Assembly (NCBI RefSeq): GCF_022458985.1
Contig: NC_061776.1
Location: 12,311,597-12,375,596, forward strand
Origin: Mugil cephalus
Taxonomy: Eukaryota > Chordata > Actinopteri > Mugiliformes > Mugilidae
Length of the DNA stretch: 64,000 nucleotides
Reading direction: 5' to 3'
Below the pieces are notes generated by a model. The model did not search any database. It worked only from the letters and a program-made list of their open reading frames with translations, and was not told the origin of the DNA. A program made the position numbers and the translations under genes. How positions within the stretch are numbered: the stretch's first letter is position 1; each line of letters opens with the position of its first letter. Shown here piece by piece: positions 24,751-38,408 of the stretch.

Positions 24751-27700
24751 ATGAGCGGACTGCAGTGCCTTGCCACAGAGAACATCTGGTTCGACAAACA
24801 GCGCTACGATGAGGCCGAGAAGCGCTTCTACGAGGGAGCTAATGGTCCCGCCACACACCAGCAGGTAGAGGAACCTGAAATAAGTCGTGTTTCTACTATG
24901 CTCTTTGGGTCAGACGTGCAACCGAATCTAAATGATGCGTGTAAAAAGAATCTGTCTTCATTGTCTGTCGGATCAACTTTCCCGTCTGACGCCTGTTCAG
25001 CTGGCGCTGTCCAGTCAGCCCTTTCTATCACTGCCCTGCTGGTTTCTGCAATAGTTGCATCATCGTCTGTCACAGAGCTCAGCAGCTGTGAGTTAAGCTA
25101 CTTGCTATTTGAAGTGGCTCGTCCTGGTGAGGGGGGTCAGGTGGTTTGGCAGCTGTCTCAGCCTGTCCATGACTGCAGCAGGATATTCTACACATCTCTG
25201 GGGAAACAATAGATAGAAATTATACCTTACTCACTTGCAGGTCTTTTATTTATTTTTTTTTTTTTCCAACAAATCACAAGAACTGACATTTCCTCTGATT
25301 TGCATTGCGATCTTAAATGGTGTAGAGAATTATTGTTGTGCGGGTTGGGCCGTCAACACATTTTATTGTACTCTACAATCGTCTGGGTTTTAAAACGGAA
25401 GAAAAAAGAAGGTAGCTGTCATTTCAGGACAGTGTCATTAAAATGACAGCTGCGCCGTGAGTTGTCATGCTAGTTTGTGTGCCCTCAAGTCTGCAGCCAG
25501 AATGTGTGTAACCTCTGTATTGTGACAGTTGGCACATAACCAGGACCTGACACACATCTGCTTTTCATTGATTGCACGTTTTAATCTACAAAGACTCTTA
25601 AAAAAAAAAAAAAAGCTAGTTCAGGTTTTAAAACCATAATTTGTTTTACATGTTTGTTTGTTTGGTGAATGAGCCATCTCGCTTTTGTCTGTTCTGCACG
25701 CTGCTTTGTGTCTTTGTCATTGCTACTGCTTCAACACTGCTTTACCCACACATGCCTGCAGGAGACAGGAGTTAATGACATCCTGCAGGACATTGCTAAC
25801 TCCCGAAAGAATATCGAGCAGTCCCTAAACGGAGTGAGTACTGTACTGTGAGTGAGCTGCTGAACTACACCCCCTGTAGTGGCAGGACTGTGCTCACTAA
25901 TGACACTGGACCAGCCCTGTGATGGGGGAATAGTTGTTGAGAAATGATGAGGTTGTGGACCTTTTAAAAAGGCTTTCATTCTCAGAAATGTAGAATTCTT
26001 CAGGCTGCACATAAGCACTATTTGCATGGTGTATTTTCCCTCTCACCTGTGTTTGCTTACAGTCATCGTCTCCACTGCACTTTCACTAAGTTGCTTATTT
26101 GTTTGCACATAAGTGGTGAAAATGTTTGGTAGAAACATCTTTTCCTCATCAGTAGCTACTTCAATATTTTTATCTTTTGAAGAGCTTCACATATTTTTAA
26201 AACTAATGTATACATTAAAGATCTTATTGGCTGCAATTATTCCTCCTCTTTATACTGCGTGCAAAATTTTCTTCTTTAATCACATTTCAATGTATGTGAC
26301 TAATATATGTGGTTTTGACTTTGGCCAAAGCTAACTTAAGTGTTGAATCGTCAGTTACACAAATAGGACTGAGTTTAAAAAAAAAAAAACTTTCTCATTC
26401 ACGTAAATATTAATTTCAAAGATCTGATATCGTCTTATGAAATCCCTCGAGTTTTCTTTTTTTGTAAATGAAGGCCATTTGTTAGTTTCTCCTAGCATGA
26501 CGTCTCATGAGAATCCACAATGCAGTTAGTCCTCATGTGAGGGATCCAAAGAGCTGAGCAGCTGATGTGTGGCAGAATATAAAAAGCATGATGATAGAAG
26601 AGCTGGATAAAAGCAATCTGGAGAGGAGCAGTGATAAAATATTATGGAAAACCTAATGACAAAGCTTTTATGAGAATCTCTTTTATATCCCAGCAAAATG
26701 GTTTTGGAACTGAAATATATCTGATTGGATTTAAATCAATAGCGACACCCAGGCCTTATACACAAAGCAAATAGATACCAGATTGAATACCCTCTTTGTG
26801 ACTCTGCCCTACTGCTGTAGTAACTAAACACTCACTCATAGAAATCACCTATGTTGAAATCACATGGAACAGTTGGAGGATTCATTGATTATCTATATGG
26901 GTAATATTGTATTTATGTAACACTACACTAATGTAAATATAATTTGAGTTGACCTTAACTTGAATTAACCTGAACTTAAATAATGGACCTGTCCTTTTAA
27001 GGAGTGTCCACAACAAAACACTTTTGTTTTGGCCGCACCACAACATTATGGTCAGTAAAACCAAAGGGATGTTCTGTGAAGCTGCAGGATTGTGTTGCTG
27101 TTGCCCATCTTGGCACTAGAAGTGACTTTTTACACACCCACCTGTGGAAAGTGTCTTTTCTGACGTTCCTACAACCTCTACTCTCCTTCCTGTCTCCGTG
27201 TTTTTTCCTGTTTACCTGAACTTGTTCATCACCGGGTGCAGGTGAAAACAGCTCTGCAACCTGCCAAAGGGCGCCAGCAGAAACGCCAGCACAGAAACGT
27301 AAGTCCTCCTCATCCAGCGAGGATGGGAACGCTGCATGGTTTGCACAGATAGCTGGATGTGCTGGCTATGTCTGCTGCTGTTAACGTCATCACGGCAGAG
27401 CAGTGTCTCATTGTCCTGTGCCACCATCTCACCAGCCTGCTGCTTATGTTCAGTAGATTCTATGGAGATGAAGAAAGATTGAAGACAAAATGAACAGATT
27501 TAAAATGAACGCATCTGGGATTATAATCATTTCATTGTGAGCTTGAGGATTGGCTATTTTTTCATTACTTTTGCCTCAGAGTGCAATGAACCTTGGATAC
27601 AAAGATGCAGCATGAGTTGAGAGCCAGAGTTTACGGCCGGAGCGTTTACAGCAACTTTGATCAAGGTTTTTTCTTGCAGTGCATTGTGTTGTGTTAGCTT

Positions 27701-30700
27701 GCATGCTCACAGGATTATATCCAGTCTTCTGCCTCTTTTGTTCTCCACACACTGTGTTAACCTTCACGTGATCCAAAGCCCAAATGTGATTTGTCAATAC
27801 TGCTGGAACTACAGACGCAAACCAGAAAGCTGAAGGCAGCAAAATGTAGTTCTTATTTTACTTTCTGCATATTATTTTGCAGATATCTGTGTGTGTGGCT
27901 AGTCCAGCTCTTTAAAAAGGTCTAAATATCACATGGTCAGCTCAGTGATAACATGCAAATCACCAAACTCTAGGTGCATTTGACTTTTTTCCAAAGATAA
28001 GAGGCTGCCTGATAATGTTGAATGACAACAAACCAAGTAAAGATGTATATAACCTTCTTCTAATTTTTACGTGGAGGAGTGGATATTTTTGTTCAGCATG
28101 TGTCCTGTTTTAAGAAATATTTGTCAAGAACTGCATGTTGATATTGAAACACGAGAGTTCATTTTAACATCCTCACTGTGTGTGACGTTTATCCAAATGA
28201 TTGTGTGACACATTTTATCACTGCATGATGCTTTTTTGGACACGTTGAGCACTTTTTGTGTGTTTTTTTTTTTGTTTGTTTTTTTTTGGTTTCTTTTGGA
28301 ACTCAAGCTGGTAGTTAACATTTAAACACTGATCTGCAGCATGACTCATGCTAATTGCTTCACATTTATCTTTCGACAGTCGTCCTCACAGGCAGCAGGA
28401 GACCAGGAGCTGGTCTCACGCATGAAGAGTCTGGAGCTGGAGAACCAGACTCTGCACAAAGGTGTGTGTGTGTTTCTACGTCCCTTACTGTGGTTTTACA
28501 TCATTTGTGTTAAACACCCATTGAATTTGACAGTAATGACAGAATGATGTTTTTCAATGCGAAGAACCTATATGAAATTATTCTTATGGCAACAGCTGGC
28601 ATCTTTTTTTTTTTTCAGTAAGAACCTGTTAAATCTCATTGTACTGAACCTGCTCAACACCAAACAGTAGATACTTGAAGCTGATGAACGCTGCAGCTAA
28701 AGAGCCAGATGTTTCCCTCAAACACTGGCTTAAAGTATGATGTTATGTCAGTATTCAAATATTGGAGCTTTAACTATGCTGCTGTTTCCTTGTTAGTGGT
28801 GGAGACCATGAGGGCAGCCCTGCAGAAGCTGGAGACCAGAGTAGCTGTGCTGGAAAAGACTCCTGCACAAGCAGCCGTCCCCTGTGCTAAGGTAGATGAT
28901 TAAGAATTAACCCTTAAAAACCAAACAGATTGCCGGCTATTTGTTAAAGCTTCCGGTTTTTCAATGACCCTAACTCAGTTAGTTTGTGCTTCGTCCTCCC
29001 TTGCACATAATCTTTTGTTCTGTCTTTTATTATGCCTCTTTAAACATGATCTTTTAATTGTGTGACGAGATTAAAAACCAGAATCCCTTTTATTGGCCAA
29101 GTATGTGTGCACATACAAGGAATAGCTCATTGCTACAGAACAAAGTACATAAGTAAATGTAAACAATAGAAAATTGTACAACATGCAAAGATGCATAAGG
29201 TGATTTTCTAACCTTTAAATTGTATTGTTCAGGCTGCCCCAGTCCAAGCCGCTCCAGTCAAAGAGGTAAAGATGGAAAATGGTGATGATGACGATGACGA
29301 CGACGTGGATCTGTTCGGCAGCGATGATGAGGAGGAGGTTGACCGTGTCAAACAGGAGCGCCTGGAAGCCTATGCTGCCAAGAAAGCCAAGAAACCCGCC
29401 CTCATTGCCAAATCATCCATCATCTTGGACGTCAAGCCTGTATGTACCATCCAAGTCCTTCAAATGTGCTCTGAGATAAACTCTTTTTGTGGGAAGAAAT
29501 ATAAATTTGGTATATTGACTTAGGTTACATCACTGTTTCAATGACATGTTAAGTTGTTCTCATTTTCTTATATACCTAAGTTAATGTTGAGTTTTTCTCA
29601 AGGGGACGGAGTATAGAATACAAATAAAATTAATTCATACATATGTATATAGAAATATTTGTTAACGATTTAATCCTGTCTGTGTTCCTATTGTTTAGTG
29701 ACATTGACGTTCTTCCTCATTTGTTTGTTTAGTGGGATGATGAGACAGACATGGCAAAGCTGGAGGAGTGTGTGCGCTCGGTGCAGATGGACGGGCTCCT
29801 GTGGGGAGCGTCCAAGCTTGTGCCAGTGGGCTACGGCATCAAGAAGCTGCAGATCAACTGTGTGGTCGAGGACGACAAAGTCGGCACCGACATCCTGGAG
29901 GAGGAGATCATCAAGTTCGAGGACTTTGTGAGTATTGATGACACTGGTATCAGGAGTCACTTGGGTTTTAATTTGATTATTTTTTTGTGGCATCCATAAA
30001 TTTACCTGCTGAGCTTTCAAAATGACATCTTTGATACCATCTCAGTATAAAACTGCAGTATCAGTACTTTAACATGCACTGTAGTAACTGTTTACTTTAA
30101 CTCCATGTATGGTGTATATACTCCGTATACACAGATACATCAGATTTCTCCACTTATTTTGGAAGTTTACTTTAAAAGTAGCCAAGATGAACAATGAAAA
30201 CAAACAGGTGTTTTTTTTGTCAAGTACAATTTCAATCCAACTTTGGACACCTATCTACAAAAGAACACCACTGTTCTGGTAAACTCTGCATTGTAAGTCT
30301 GTTTTCTAAATAGAAACATATTGAATTTGCTCTTATACAGGGCCAAGAGATTGAATTTAGCTGGAAACATCTGGTCCTTTTAATCTCCTGCTTCCTTAGA
30401 AAAACCAAGTTTCTTGTTTACATTTAAGATACCCGCTTTCTAAAGAAGGCCAACTGCAACCTGGTTGTTAAAGTGTATGTATTATCTAAATGTATGTAAA
30501 TAGAATTGCAGAATTCGTACAGCAGTTTCCTATTGGGAGGAAAAATATCTTTTGTCAATTTTTAAGGGGACAATCACAAGCCACAGTAAAAGCCTCTAAA
30601 TATTGAACTTTTGCTTTCAATGTTGAGGGGAATAAATTACATTATGAATTAAAAAAAAATACTTTATTTTCAATAGATGTTCTTCTGAATACACATCTGT

Positions 30701-30785
30701 TAATACAACAAATGACAAACTTAAATCTATTTTCCTTTATCTGCAGATCCAGAGTATTGATGTTGCTGCCTTCAATAAGATCTAA
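24751..30785 (+). CDS. eef1d: Eukaryotic translation elongation factor 1 delta (eEF1B-delta)
   Basis: eEF1B-delta is a subunit of the eEF1B complex that exchanges GDP for GTP on eEF1A during translation elongation. Eight coding exons join without frame loss: 24744-24864 (ATG 24751), 25762-25833, 27242-27298, 28380-28461, 28797-28891, 29233-29439, 29733-29927 and 30747-30785, giving 286 residues (human short form 281). The N-terminus has [16 protein letters not shown] leucine-zipper-like coil follows ([16 protein letters not shown], then [14 protein letters not shown]). The acidic block [18 protein letters not shown] precedes the C-terminal guanine-exchange domain ([20 protein letters not shown] ... 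[16 protein letters not shown] ... [15 protein letters not shown]), which ends in DVAAFNKI. The 57-base third exon ([19 protein letters not shown]) is basic and may be alternatively used. ATTAAA at 30847-30852 is the likely poly(A) signal. Confidence 0.97.
24865..25761 (+). other. eef1d intron with readthrough frame
   Basis: The frame of the first coding exon stays open past its donor (CAG|GTAGAG) to a stop at 25212. The extra 115 codons look like no known domain and the next exon joins in phase, so I treat this as intron. Confidence 0.7.
30663..30668 (-). terminator. Possible poly(A) signal of the minus-strand TRIM gene
   Basis: TTTATT on the + strand is AATAAA on the minus strand, about 300 bases past the TRIM stop codon. 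If used, the TRIM 3' UTR would overlap the last eef1d exon in antisense. Confidence 0.3.
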
Positions 30786-30970
30786 AGTCCATCGGCCGGT
30801 TCCCAGCTCCACCAAAGTATTGCTGCTGCTCTCGGCTTGTATGGTTATTAAAAAGCAAAGCTGTGAGCATAAACATCGTCTCAGTTTCGTTATTTTCTCT
30901 GTGAGATAAATGGTTTCAACCCCATATTTACAAGGGGAATTAAACTGCTTTTGATGCTGTCCAGTCAATT

Positions 30971-33900
30971 TCACACTTGAAGAGAGGACAGCTTCAACGT
31001 AGAGCCCAACCCCACCCAAAATCCCGGGTATACAGGCTGAGTGAATGTTGTCTTTGCTTTGTAAATTGGAACCATTGTTTCAGAGACATTGTAGAAAGAT
31101 AAAGTCCCACCTCTGAAGTCCAGATACACTCCTATTCTGCTGCTGCAACTAGTAGCTATGGTCACGCTCTCTTTATTGTGCTGAAATGAACAGTCTGTGT
31201 TAGAGCAGTCCAGGCTCCAGGACTTGGAGTTGTGTCCCAGCTTGGAGTCGCTCCCTCCTCCACTCCTGCTCATGTTTTTGTAGCAGATGCCAATGGAAAC
31301 TCCTCCACTTCCAGACCACTCCACCTCCCAGTAGCAGCGCCCTGCCATGCCGGCTCTGCACAGCACCTGGGCCCAGCTGGTGAATCGATCCGGGTGGTCT
31401 GGATAAGGCTGCGCTTCCGATCGCGTGGTCACCCCCCTCCGCCCATCGGAGAACCACAGAAAAGGGTTGGCTGAGTTCGGGTCCAGGGTTATGTCACTGT
31501 GGTCTGGACAGAGGACATGGACAAAAACCAACTAGAGATCGTTGTGTATATTACAGTCAAGGTTAACAGTAATCAAATAATTATACTCACACTGTAGAAA
31601 ATCTGCTCTTGTCTTTGGCTCCGTGTTGAATGATATCTCGATGTCTTTAGCTATTTAGATGCAGGGGATAAATGAATTGTGCTTTAAATGTACAGTTTAA
31701 TAAGCCCTGTCCTCTAGTTACTGTTGCTATTCCCTATGATATGAATTTTTAATATTTTAACGGGGAGTTGACATTTATTGTGCATATGCATTAATAACAT
31801 CTGTGACATTTGTTCTTACATTATGATCACAAATAAAAAATATCTTGGGAGTAGAAAACATGGAAAAGTTTTTGTTTACAAAGTATTTAGTGGAAAAATA
31901 CTTTCACTATTAGAAATGAAAGGGAAAGAGTAGAACTAATATTTAATACATGCAGGCTGTAAACTAGTTAGCCGGGCATGCTAACAATTTAGCTTCCTGA
32001 CGGACTTGTCACTCCATGGTTACGGTTGCTAAGCTCTGATTGGACAATAGTCTTTAGAAGAACAAGGTAGCTACAAAAACATACGTTTTGTTTTTTCGGT
32101 GTTACTCGAATTTTTGATTTCCTTTCTTACTGCTTCCAGTTGTCTCGCTTTAACAGCAGCTTCTGGTTCAAAAAAAACAAAACGGTGGTTACACAAAGTA
32201 CGGGCAAAACATTGTACAACCTCACTAGGTCATCGAAACAGAGCGAAAAAACAAACAAACAAAAGTTCCTGAGATCCTGTTATACATATGGATGGATATG
32301 CTACATTTCATTTTATAAATTGTGTGTTTTTACTGCATAAATTCACAATTATAATTAAGAGAAAACGCGTTTCCTCTTGACCCGTCGCTCCATAGTTACG
32401 GTTGCTAAGCTGATGGGTTTGTTTACGACAACGTAAAACTATTTACAGTATACTCAATACAAATGAAAAAACTGTCATACCTTTAGTTTTTTCCGAGTTA
32501 CTCAGGCTGCTGTTTTCTTTGAGTACAATTACTAGAAATACAGACAAGAGAATAGTAATTATTTGCTGTTTAATGATAATAATAATAATAAATGGGCAGA
32601 AAGTACCTTTATCAGATATTCTGCTGAATTCTTTGTGGAGGTTTTCATCCAGACTCTCCTTCAGATCAGCCAGGGCCCCTCTCATTGTTTTATACATCAA
32701 ATACAGAAGTGCATCAGTGTTGGGCATCTCAGCAGGCTTTGTATGGAAATGAAGAGACTTGCACTTCTGCAGTGACATGCGACAAAAACAAATTAGAGGA
32801 CAGTATTTGAATGCAAGCGCATACCTGGACACGTCAAGAGGAAGTGAAGTGGATTTTAAAGTTTTTATGTTTTTCCACCATTCCTAACATCAAAACTCCA
32901 CACAGAACAGGAAGTATTTCAGCCGTCATTGGTAAAAACCTAAGCACAATAAATTTCACACTGGTTAAAGGTAAATTATACAAAAAAGGTGAGCTCAAGC
33001 TTTCAGACACATGTCAAAGATGCAAAAAAACAATACAGTAGGCTAAAACTGGGTCATTTCAGCTCAACAACATGCATTTGATATGAACATGTGACTGGAC
33101 TTACATAGTTTATTCTTTTTGCTCAATTACAGCAAATCTCGTCATTTAATTTCTAGATTACACATCTATTAAATAGCGGTTAAATTAACCGTAAAGCAGT
33201 CCTGCAGTAATTTGACAGGAAATAACTAAAATCATGTTTATAATGGCAGAATGACCAAAAGAAAGCACGCGTTTGTGTATTCCTTTTAAATGAGGAGTAC
33301 AGCTCTGGTCTCTGACTGGATATTTGTGCTCTGTTTAGACAAGTGATTAATGCCTCATGTCTAATGAACTCTAATTCTTTGGTGTAGATTTTAGGTTTTA
33401 TGAATACAAGCGTTGAAATATACATTACAACCTCATAAAAACGACTCTAAATGATTATCACTAAATAAATGTTGTCATGTTGTCAGTTCTGACAATCTGG
33501 TCTGTAAAGAGAGAACCTGTTACAGTACTGAATGTCCATAATTCCCACATTTTTCTGTGTGAGTAAACTTTTCTGTGTGGACCTGGAGGAAGTGGATGTG
33601 GTCCTCGGTATGAGAGAGCTTCTCCAGCTCAGCCTCGGTCCTCCTGAGCTCGCCTATCTCCCTCTGTATCTTCTCCAGCGCCTCCTCAGCCTGACTGACG
33701 GCCGCTCTCTCCTGGACTCTGATGAGCTCCTTCACCTCACAGCTTTGCTTCTCGATGGATCGGCTCAGCTTGGAGAAAATCCGCTCACTCTCCTCCACGG
33801 CTGCCTCTGCCGAGTGCTGTGGAGGATAAGGTTTTCTCTCTTGGGTCTCATGTAAACCACAATTTTTTTATTTTTTTATTGTGCACAGCACTGCAACAAC

Positions 33901-36401
33901 ACATTAACAGCAACTATAGTTGAAATGCACTCACCTTGAAGTACCTAATAACATATCTAATTTCCTTCTCCGTGTCCCTCAGTTTCTGCACGGACTTCAA
34001 AGAGGCTTCTTGAAGTTTTTTCTAAGAGAATAAAAGACATGAATATCACATGGAGCAGTCCCTCGTGCTGCTTTCCACGGATGGAAATGTTTGATTTCAC
34101 AATCAAAAGGACTGGATTACACAAGAAGGTCTTTGGTCCATCAGCTGCAGAGACATCAGAGCACCAGATAAGACTTCTGGAGGTACAAATTACTCTACCT
34201 GTGTTCAATATTTTAGCTGCTAAAGTCTTTACACCAGACTTGAAAAAGTATTACACCATATACCGTATACAAAATAAGGGGCAGGTATTATGTCTCTGCT
34301 CCGACTTCAAACACCCAACACAGAAAAAGGATGATGCCCATTAGTACTTGGGGGGGGGGTATTTTACAGTCACAAAGCTCAGTACAGTACAGTCTTATGG
34401 GAGGTATTAGCATTGGAGCTAGCATAGATTAGCACAAAACTAGGGAAGCGTTACTAGGCAACCGTCAGACACTGCAGGAAGTTACTATTCCGAGGCAAGA
34501 TAGGTTGTATCAACATTAGGACAAACAGTGAGCTATTCACTCATGTCCAGTTCTTTTGAGAATGGTGTTGGTCGTTAACAGAAAGCACGGACGCCTCACT
34601 TCATCCCTAAACGTTTGGTCAGGAAGGCCATCAAATGAAGCTTCCTCCTGCTATTGAACCTTTGCCCTAAATGAGATCGCTCTAAACCACAACTCTGTCT
34701 TTCATGTATATCATTTCCTTTGTGGTGTACATATTACCTGCGATGACACACACACAGTTATTTATCCATAACATGCTGCTCCTCTTCATAAGTCATTTAA
34801 AGGAAATTCCCCTCATTGGACACAACTAGAATATATTAAAAATATATTAATAAGATATGTTAACATTTTAAATCAAATAGTGGGAGTAGTAGGCGTCGTA
34901 CAAGGTGCAGTTTGGGTGCCTTTCTTAAGGGATTTTTTAGCCATGGATTTAGAGGGAATTCGTACCAGTGACCCCACAAGCCCAAGTACTTTTCTCTAAC
35001 TAGCAGATCATTGGTTTAATGTTGTGTCAACATCAAATCTCTAAGGCTGGGGTCTTCAATGTTTTTCAGGTCAAGGACCCCCAAACTGATGTTATATATG
35101 TTTTATACATTAAACTCGGCCTAGTGCTATTTATACAGACATTATTATCGTTTTGCACTTAATATTAAGCCATTCAAACATTATTTCTTTTACTTCAAAC
35201 ATGTGCAACAGTCGGCTGCTGACTGAAAGATAACATCTTCTGCCTCCATTTATCCCTTTACTAAAATATTTTGGATTCATGTCAGTGCGCATTTTAAGAA
35301 ATTTAAATTAACAGGGAAAATAATAAAAAGAAATATGAAAAATGTCTAATCAACCAAAAATGTTTTGACCCCCCCTGCAGTACCTCCGTGAACCCCCTGC
35401 AGGTCGCCGACCCCCTGTTGAAGACCTATGGGGTTATTTGCACTAATAGTTTCCATAGTTTTACATCCTAATCCTCTGGATTACTTACTTAGATTCTTCA
35501 AATTTCACTCAAAACCACAATTTATTCATCTAGTTCTTGGTTATTAGCAGCTATTTATCTGCTTTCACACGACTACCAACCATTAATAATAAACAGACAC
35601 GTGACATCTGAGTGCCCCTTTAAAGTCAAATCCTCAGCAGCATAAGCAACAGCAGCAGCAGTAGTAGTAGTAGTAGTAAAATAGTAAAAATCTACATGGA
35701 GTGCTCTCTATAAATTCCAGAGTCAGTGTGTTATCTAAGCCGCAGTCAATCAAACCATAAACACATTTGAAGTTCGTGAATGATTAAGTTCCCTGTAAAC
35801 AGTCCCCACCCACCTGTTGTCTGTCCCTCTCGTCCACCGCCGGGACCGTCTCGTGGCCCCGGTGTCTCTCTTTGACGCACTGCGAACACACACACTGCTG
35901 CTCGACGTGACAGTACAGGCGCAGCAGCTTGTCGTGCTGCGGGCACAGCTTCTCTCTCGGCTGCTCCGTGGGCGCGATCAGTTTGTGGGACTTGCCGTGG
36001 AAGCGCTGTTCGTGGGCTCTCAGGTGGCCCGCGCAGTAAGACTCCGAGCACGCGAGGCAGGACTTGACAGCCCTGCTTTTCCTCCCCGGGCAAACGCCGC
36101 ACCTCACGTCCTCCGGTTTGGCCAGGGGGGGACGGGCAGCATCGTGGAATCCGCTTCGCTGAAACTTCTCCACCACTTCCCCGAGAACCGTGTTCCTGCT
36201 CAGCAGAGGTCTCGGGTTGAACACCTGCCTGCACTGAGGGCAGCTGTACTGGCCTTTCTGCTTGGGCCTGTTCCAGTAGTCTTCAATGCAGTCCAGGCAG
36301 TAGCTGTGTCCGCAGGGGATCGTCACCGGGTCCCTCAACACGTCCAGGCACACCGAACAGCAGAACTGGTCCTGCTCTATGGAAATAGTCGCAGCTGCCA
36401 T
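30971..36401 (-). CDS. finTRIM-like E3 ubiquitin ligase (RING, B-boxes, coiled coil, PRY-SPRY)
   Basis: Seven exons join in phase: 36401-35814, 34021-33935, 33816-33583, 32766-32607, 32516-32481, 31650-31591 and 31503-30971, for 565 residues. The RING is C15/C18, C30/H32, C35/C38 and C54/C57, with the classic CLDVLRDPVTIPCGHSYC. A first B-box begins near C101/C104. The second reads CPQHDKLLRLYCHVEQQCVC...H near 153-183. Exon 3 is the 234-base coiled-coil exon usual in this family. The last exon is a PRY-SPRY with LDPNSANPFLWFSD, YPDHPDRFTSWAQVLC, CYWEVEWSG and LDFRGGTLSFYNV. RING TRIMs of this group are ubiquitin ligases, several of which modulate antiviral interferon signalling in fish. The substrate is unknown. 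The order is that of TRIM16/TRIM25-related finTRIMs; I did not assign an ftr number. Confidence 0.92.
32085..32125 (-). pseudogene. Possible decayed duplicate of the 36-base TRIM exon
   Basis: The + strand sequence gttttttcggtgttactcga resembles gttttttccgagttactcag inside the real exon at 32481-32516. Both are preceded, at 32012-32033 and 32389-32411, by a near-identical tggttacggttgctaagc / tagttacggttgctaagc block. This suggests an old local duplication of about 375 bp whose exon copy has decayed. The match is short. Confidence 0.3.
35046..35430. mobile_element. Short copy of the GGTCTTCAA-ended DNA element
   Basis: It begins GGGGTCTTCAATGTTTTTCA and ends CCCCCTGTTGAAGACCTATG, with the same interior as 1923-2592 but about 280 bases of the middle missing. 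It is a non-autonomous internal-deletion derivative in the first TRIM intron. Confidence 0.7.
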
Positions 36402-37406
36402 TTCCCTCCGTGAGTGAACTGAACAGGGAAGGAACAAAGATGGGCGTAGTTCACAGGTGCACTGATCACGGCTTCTCGGGTTTCAGCTGCTGCTCTCTGT
36501 GAAGCCTCCAATCACAGCCAAACACCGGCAAACAGGCCCGTCCCCGACGAACTGGGAAAACCCCCCCTGTCTCTGTGGAGCCTCCCACGGCCTCTCCACC
36601 TCACACCTAGACACTTCACTTCAGCGTTATCTGACACGCCGCTGTTTGTGTGTGCGAAGAAGTCAACCCTCTGCACCCAAAGCCCGTATTTTTTTCTCGA
36701 GTAGTGTGAGTTGTAAACAAACCCGGAGTGAACGCCACATGAGAAAATGAATTCTGTTTATTTAATGTCATCATGTAATTTGGCTACATTGTCCTTAAAG
36801 CATTAAATCATTTCAGTCACAGAGTTTTTTTGGTTAAAAATGAAAAATATGTATAAAAGAATAAAAACTAAAACTGTAATAAACTACGTGTTAACCTCTG
36901 TCCAAATACTGAAACGAGATGCAGTGTCTCAGTCCTACTTTTAGCTGCTTAATACTTAATAAAGTAACCGCGTGGTGCACGTGGCCTTCGGCGCCACTTT
37001 GCTCTTTTCGCTAGGATGCGAGGTTCAAGTAAATCTGACAGCAAAGCCGTGACGTGAATGAGGATAAAACATTAGAACTGTCCCACACACAGCGCAGATC
37101 TGTGAGAATAGTCAGATGTGATGGCACCCGCAGCCCGAAATGTTTGACGTCGTCTATTTCCTTCTGGCGTGAGCGCGTCGCTGGGGGTGTCTCTGTCTGG
37201 ATCCTGAAGACAGTTTGGACCCTGAGCAAGTAGAAGAGGGATTATTAGGATGCTCCTGTGCATTTAACATGGGTATCAGGGGTAAATTATTACAAATAAA
37301 ATGCACTTGAATAATGAATAATATACAGTGACGTTACGGTGATGGAAATATGACATTTCTGTTTTCTTCAGGCTGTTTTTACACATGGATGAAAAATATT
37401 TTTAAC

Positions 37407-37437
37407 TAATTATTTGAACTATAAGTTCAAATAATTA
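37407..37437. repeat. Perfect 14-bp AT-rich palindrome
   Basis: The arms TAATTATTTGAACT and AGTTCAAATAATTA are exact complements around a three-base ATA loop. Confidence 0.9.
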
Positions 37438-38179
37438 CTAGCAAGTGATGATTTTTTTCTTACATTGTATTTCTAAATTGCTGCTGCTTTTTATAAATAT
37501 TATTTATTGTTTTCTTTCCCCTTTTTAACCTATTGTGATATTGTGATATAACACCTTGTATTTCACTTTTAGGATGAACTTTACCACCTGGCCGGGGACT
37601 ACAGCTGTAAATTAGCTTAATTAGCTAAAGCTGCCCCTTGATTAATAGGGACTGTCCACAATAAAATAATAAAAATAAAATAAAAAATAATAATTTAATA
37701 GTAGGTAGTACAGCGTGTGTGAACGTGAAATACTGTCAAGTGCTTTAAGTAGAAAAGTGCTACATAGTAACTACCAATTATATCATATGATCATAAGATT
37801 AAGACAGTTTTAAATGCGAGTGTTTTTATGTATTTAGCGTGTACATGTGAGACCATGTGAAATATTCACATATACAACAGAAAAATGGAAACATTGGAAA
37901 ATATAAGATTATACTCAGCTAATTTTTATATTACAAAAAAAAAGAGCAGTATGGTTGATTACAAAATCATATTACTGAGAACCATCTAATGGCCTAAAAT
38001 TTAATGAAACAGTTAAATTTAATGAATTAGTAAAATTTGAGATTGCTGCATATTATGTATATAGTGTATAAAAAAAATATTCTAAGCATGTTTGAAGAAA
38101 GACATTAAGAACTCAAAGGAACTGATGTGTTCAACAAATTAAAGGTGAAAACAAATACAAAAAGTAAATGCATCTTCAT

Positions 38180-38408
38180 AAAGGGGTGAATTTATGGAAC
38201 AAACTGGAGGAGAAATTAAAAATGTGTGAAACTATTCAGAAATTTAAAAGACTTTTCAAAAATAAGTATATATAAATAAGTAGTATGTAAGTATGTTACT
38301 ACTATTACTATTATTACTATTATCATAACTGGAAATGTCTGTAAAGTAACTGTACCCACTTTGAGAATGACCAAATAAAAACTATTCATTCATTCATTCA
38401 TTCATTCA
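38180..38408 (+). mobile_element. LINE C-terminal and 3' tail fragment
   Basis: The frame GVNLWNKLEEKLKM...FKRLFKNKYI-stop (38182-38275) matches the conserved last segment of fish LINE reverse-transcriptase proteins (G-x-LWN-L...K--F...FKR--K). It is followed by a short 3' region and an (ATTC)n tail at 38384-38408. The upstream part is degraded. Confidence 0.65.

Noticed and set aside
24865-25212. Extension of the first eef1d coding exon to a stop
   Set aside because: A donor at 24864 and in-phase joining to the next exon explain the frame; the extra sequence looks like no domain.
35817-36413. A 198-codon + strand open frame
   Set aside because: Antisense shadow of the first exon of the complete TRIM gene.
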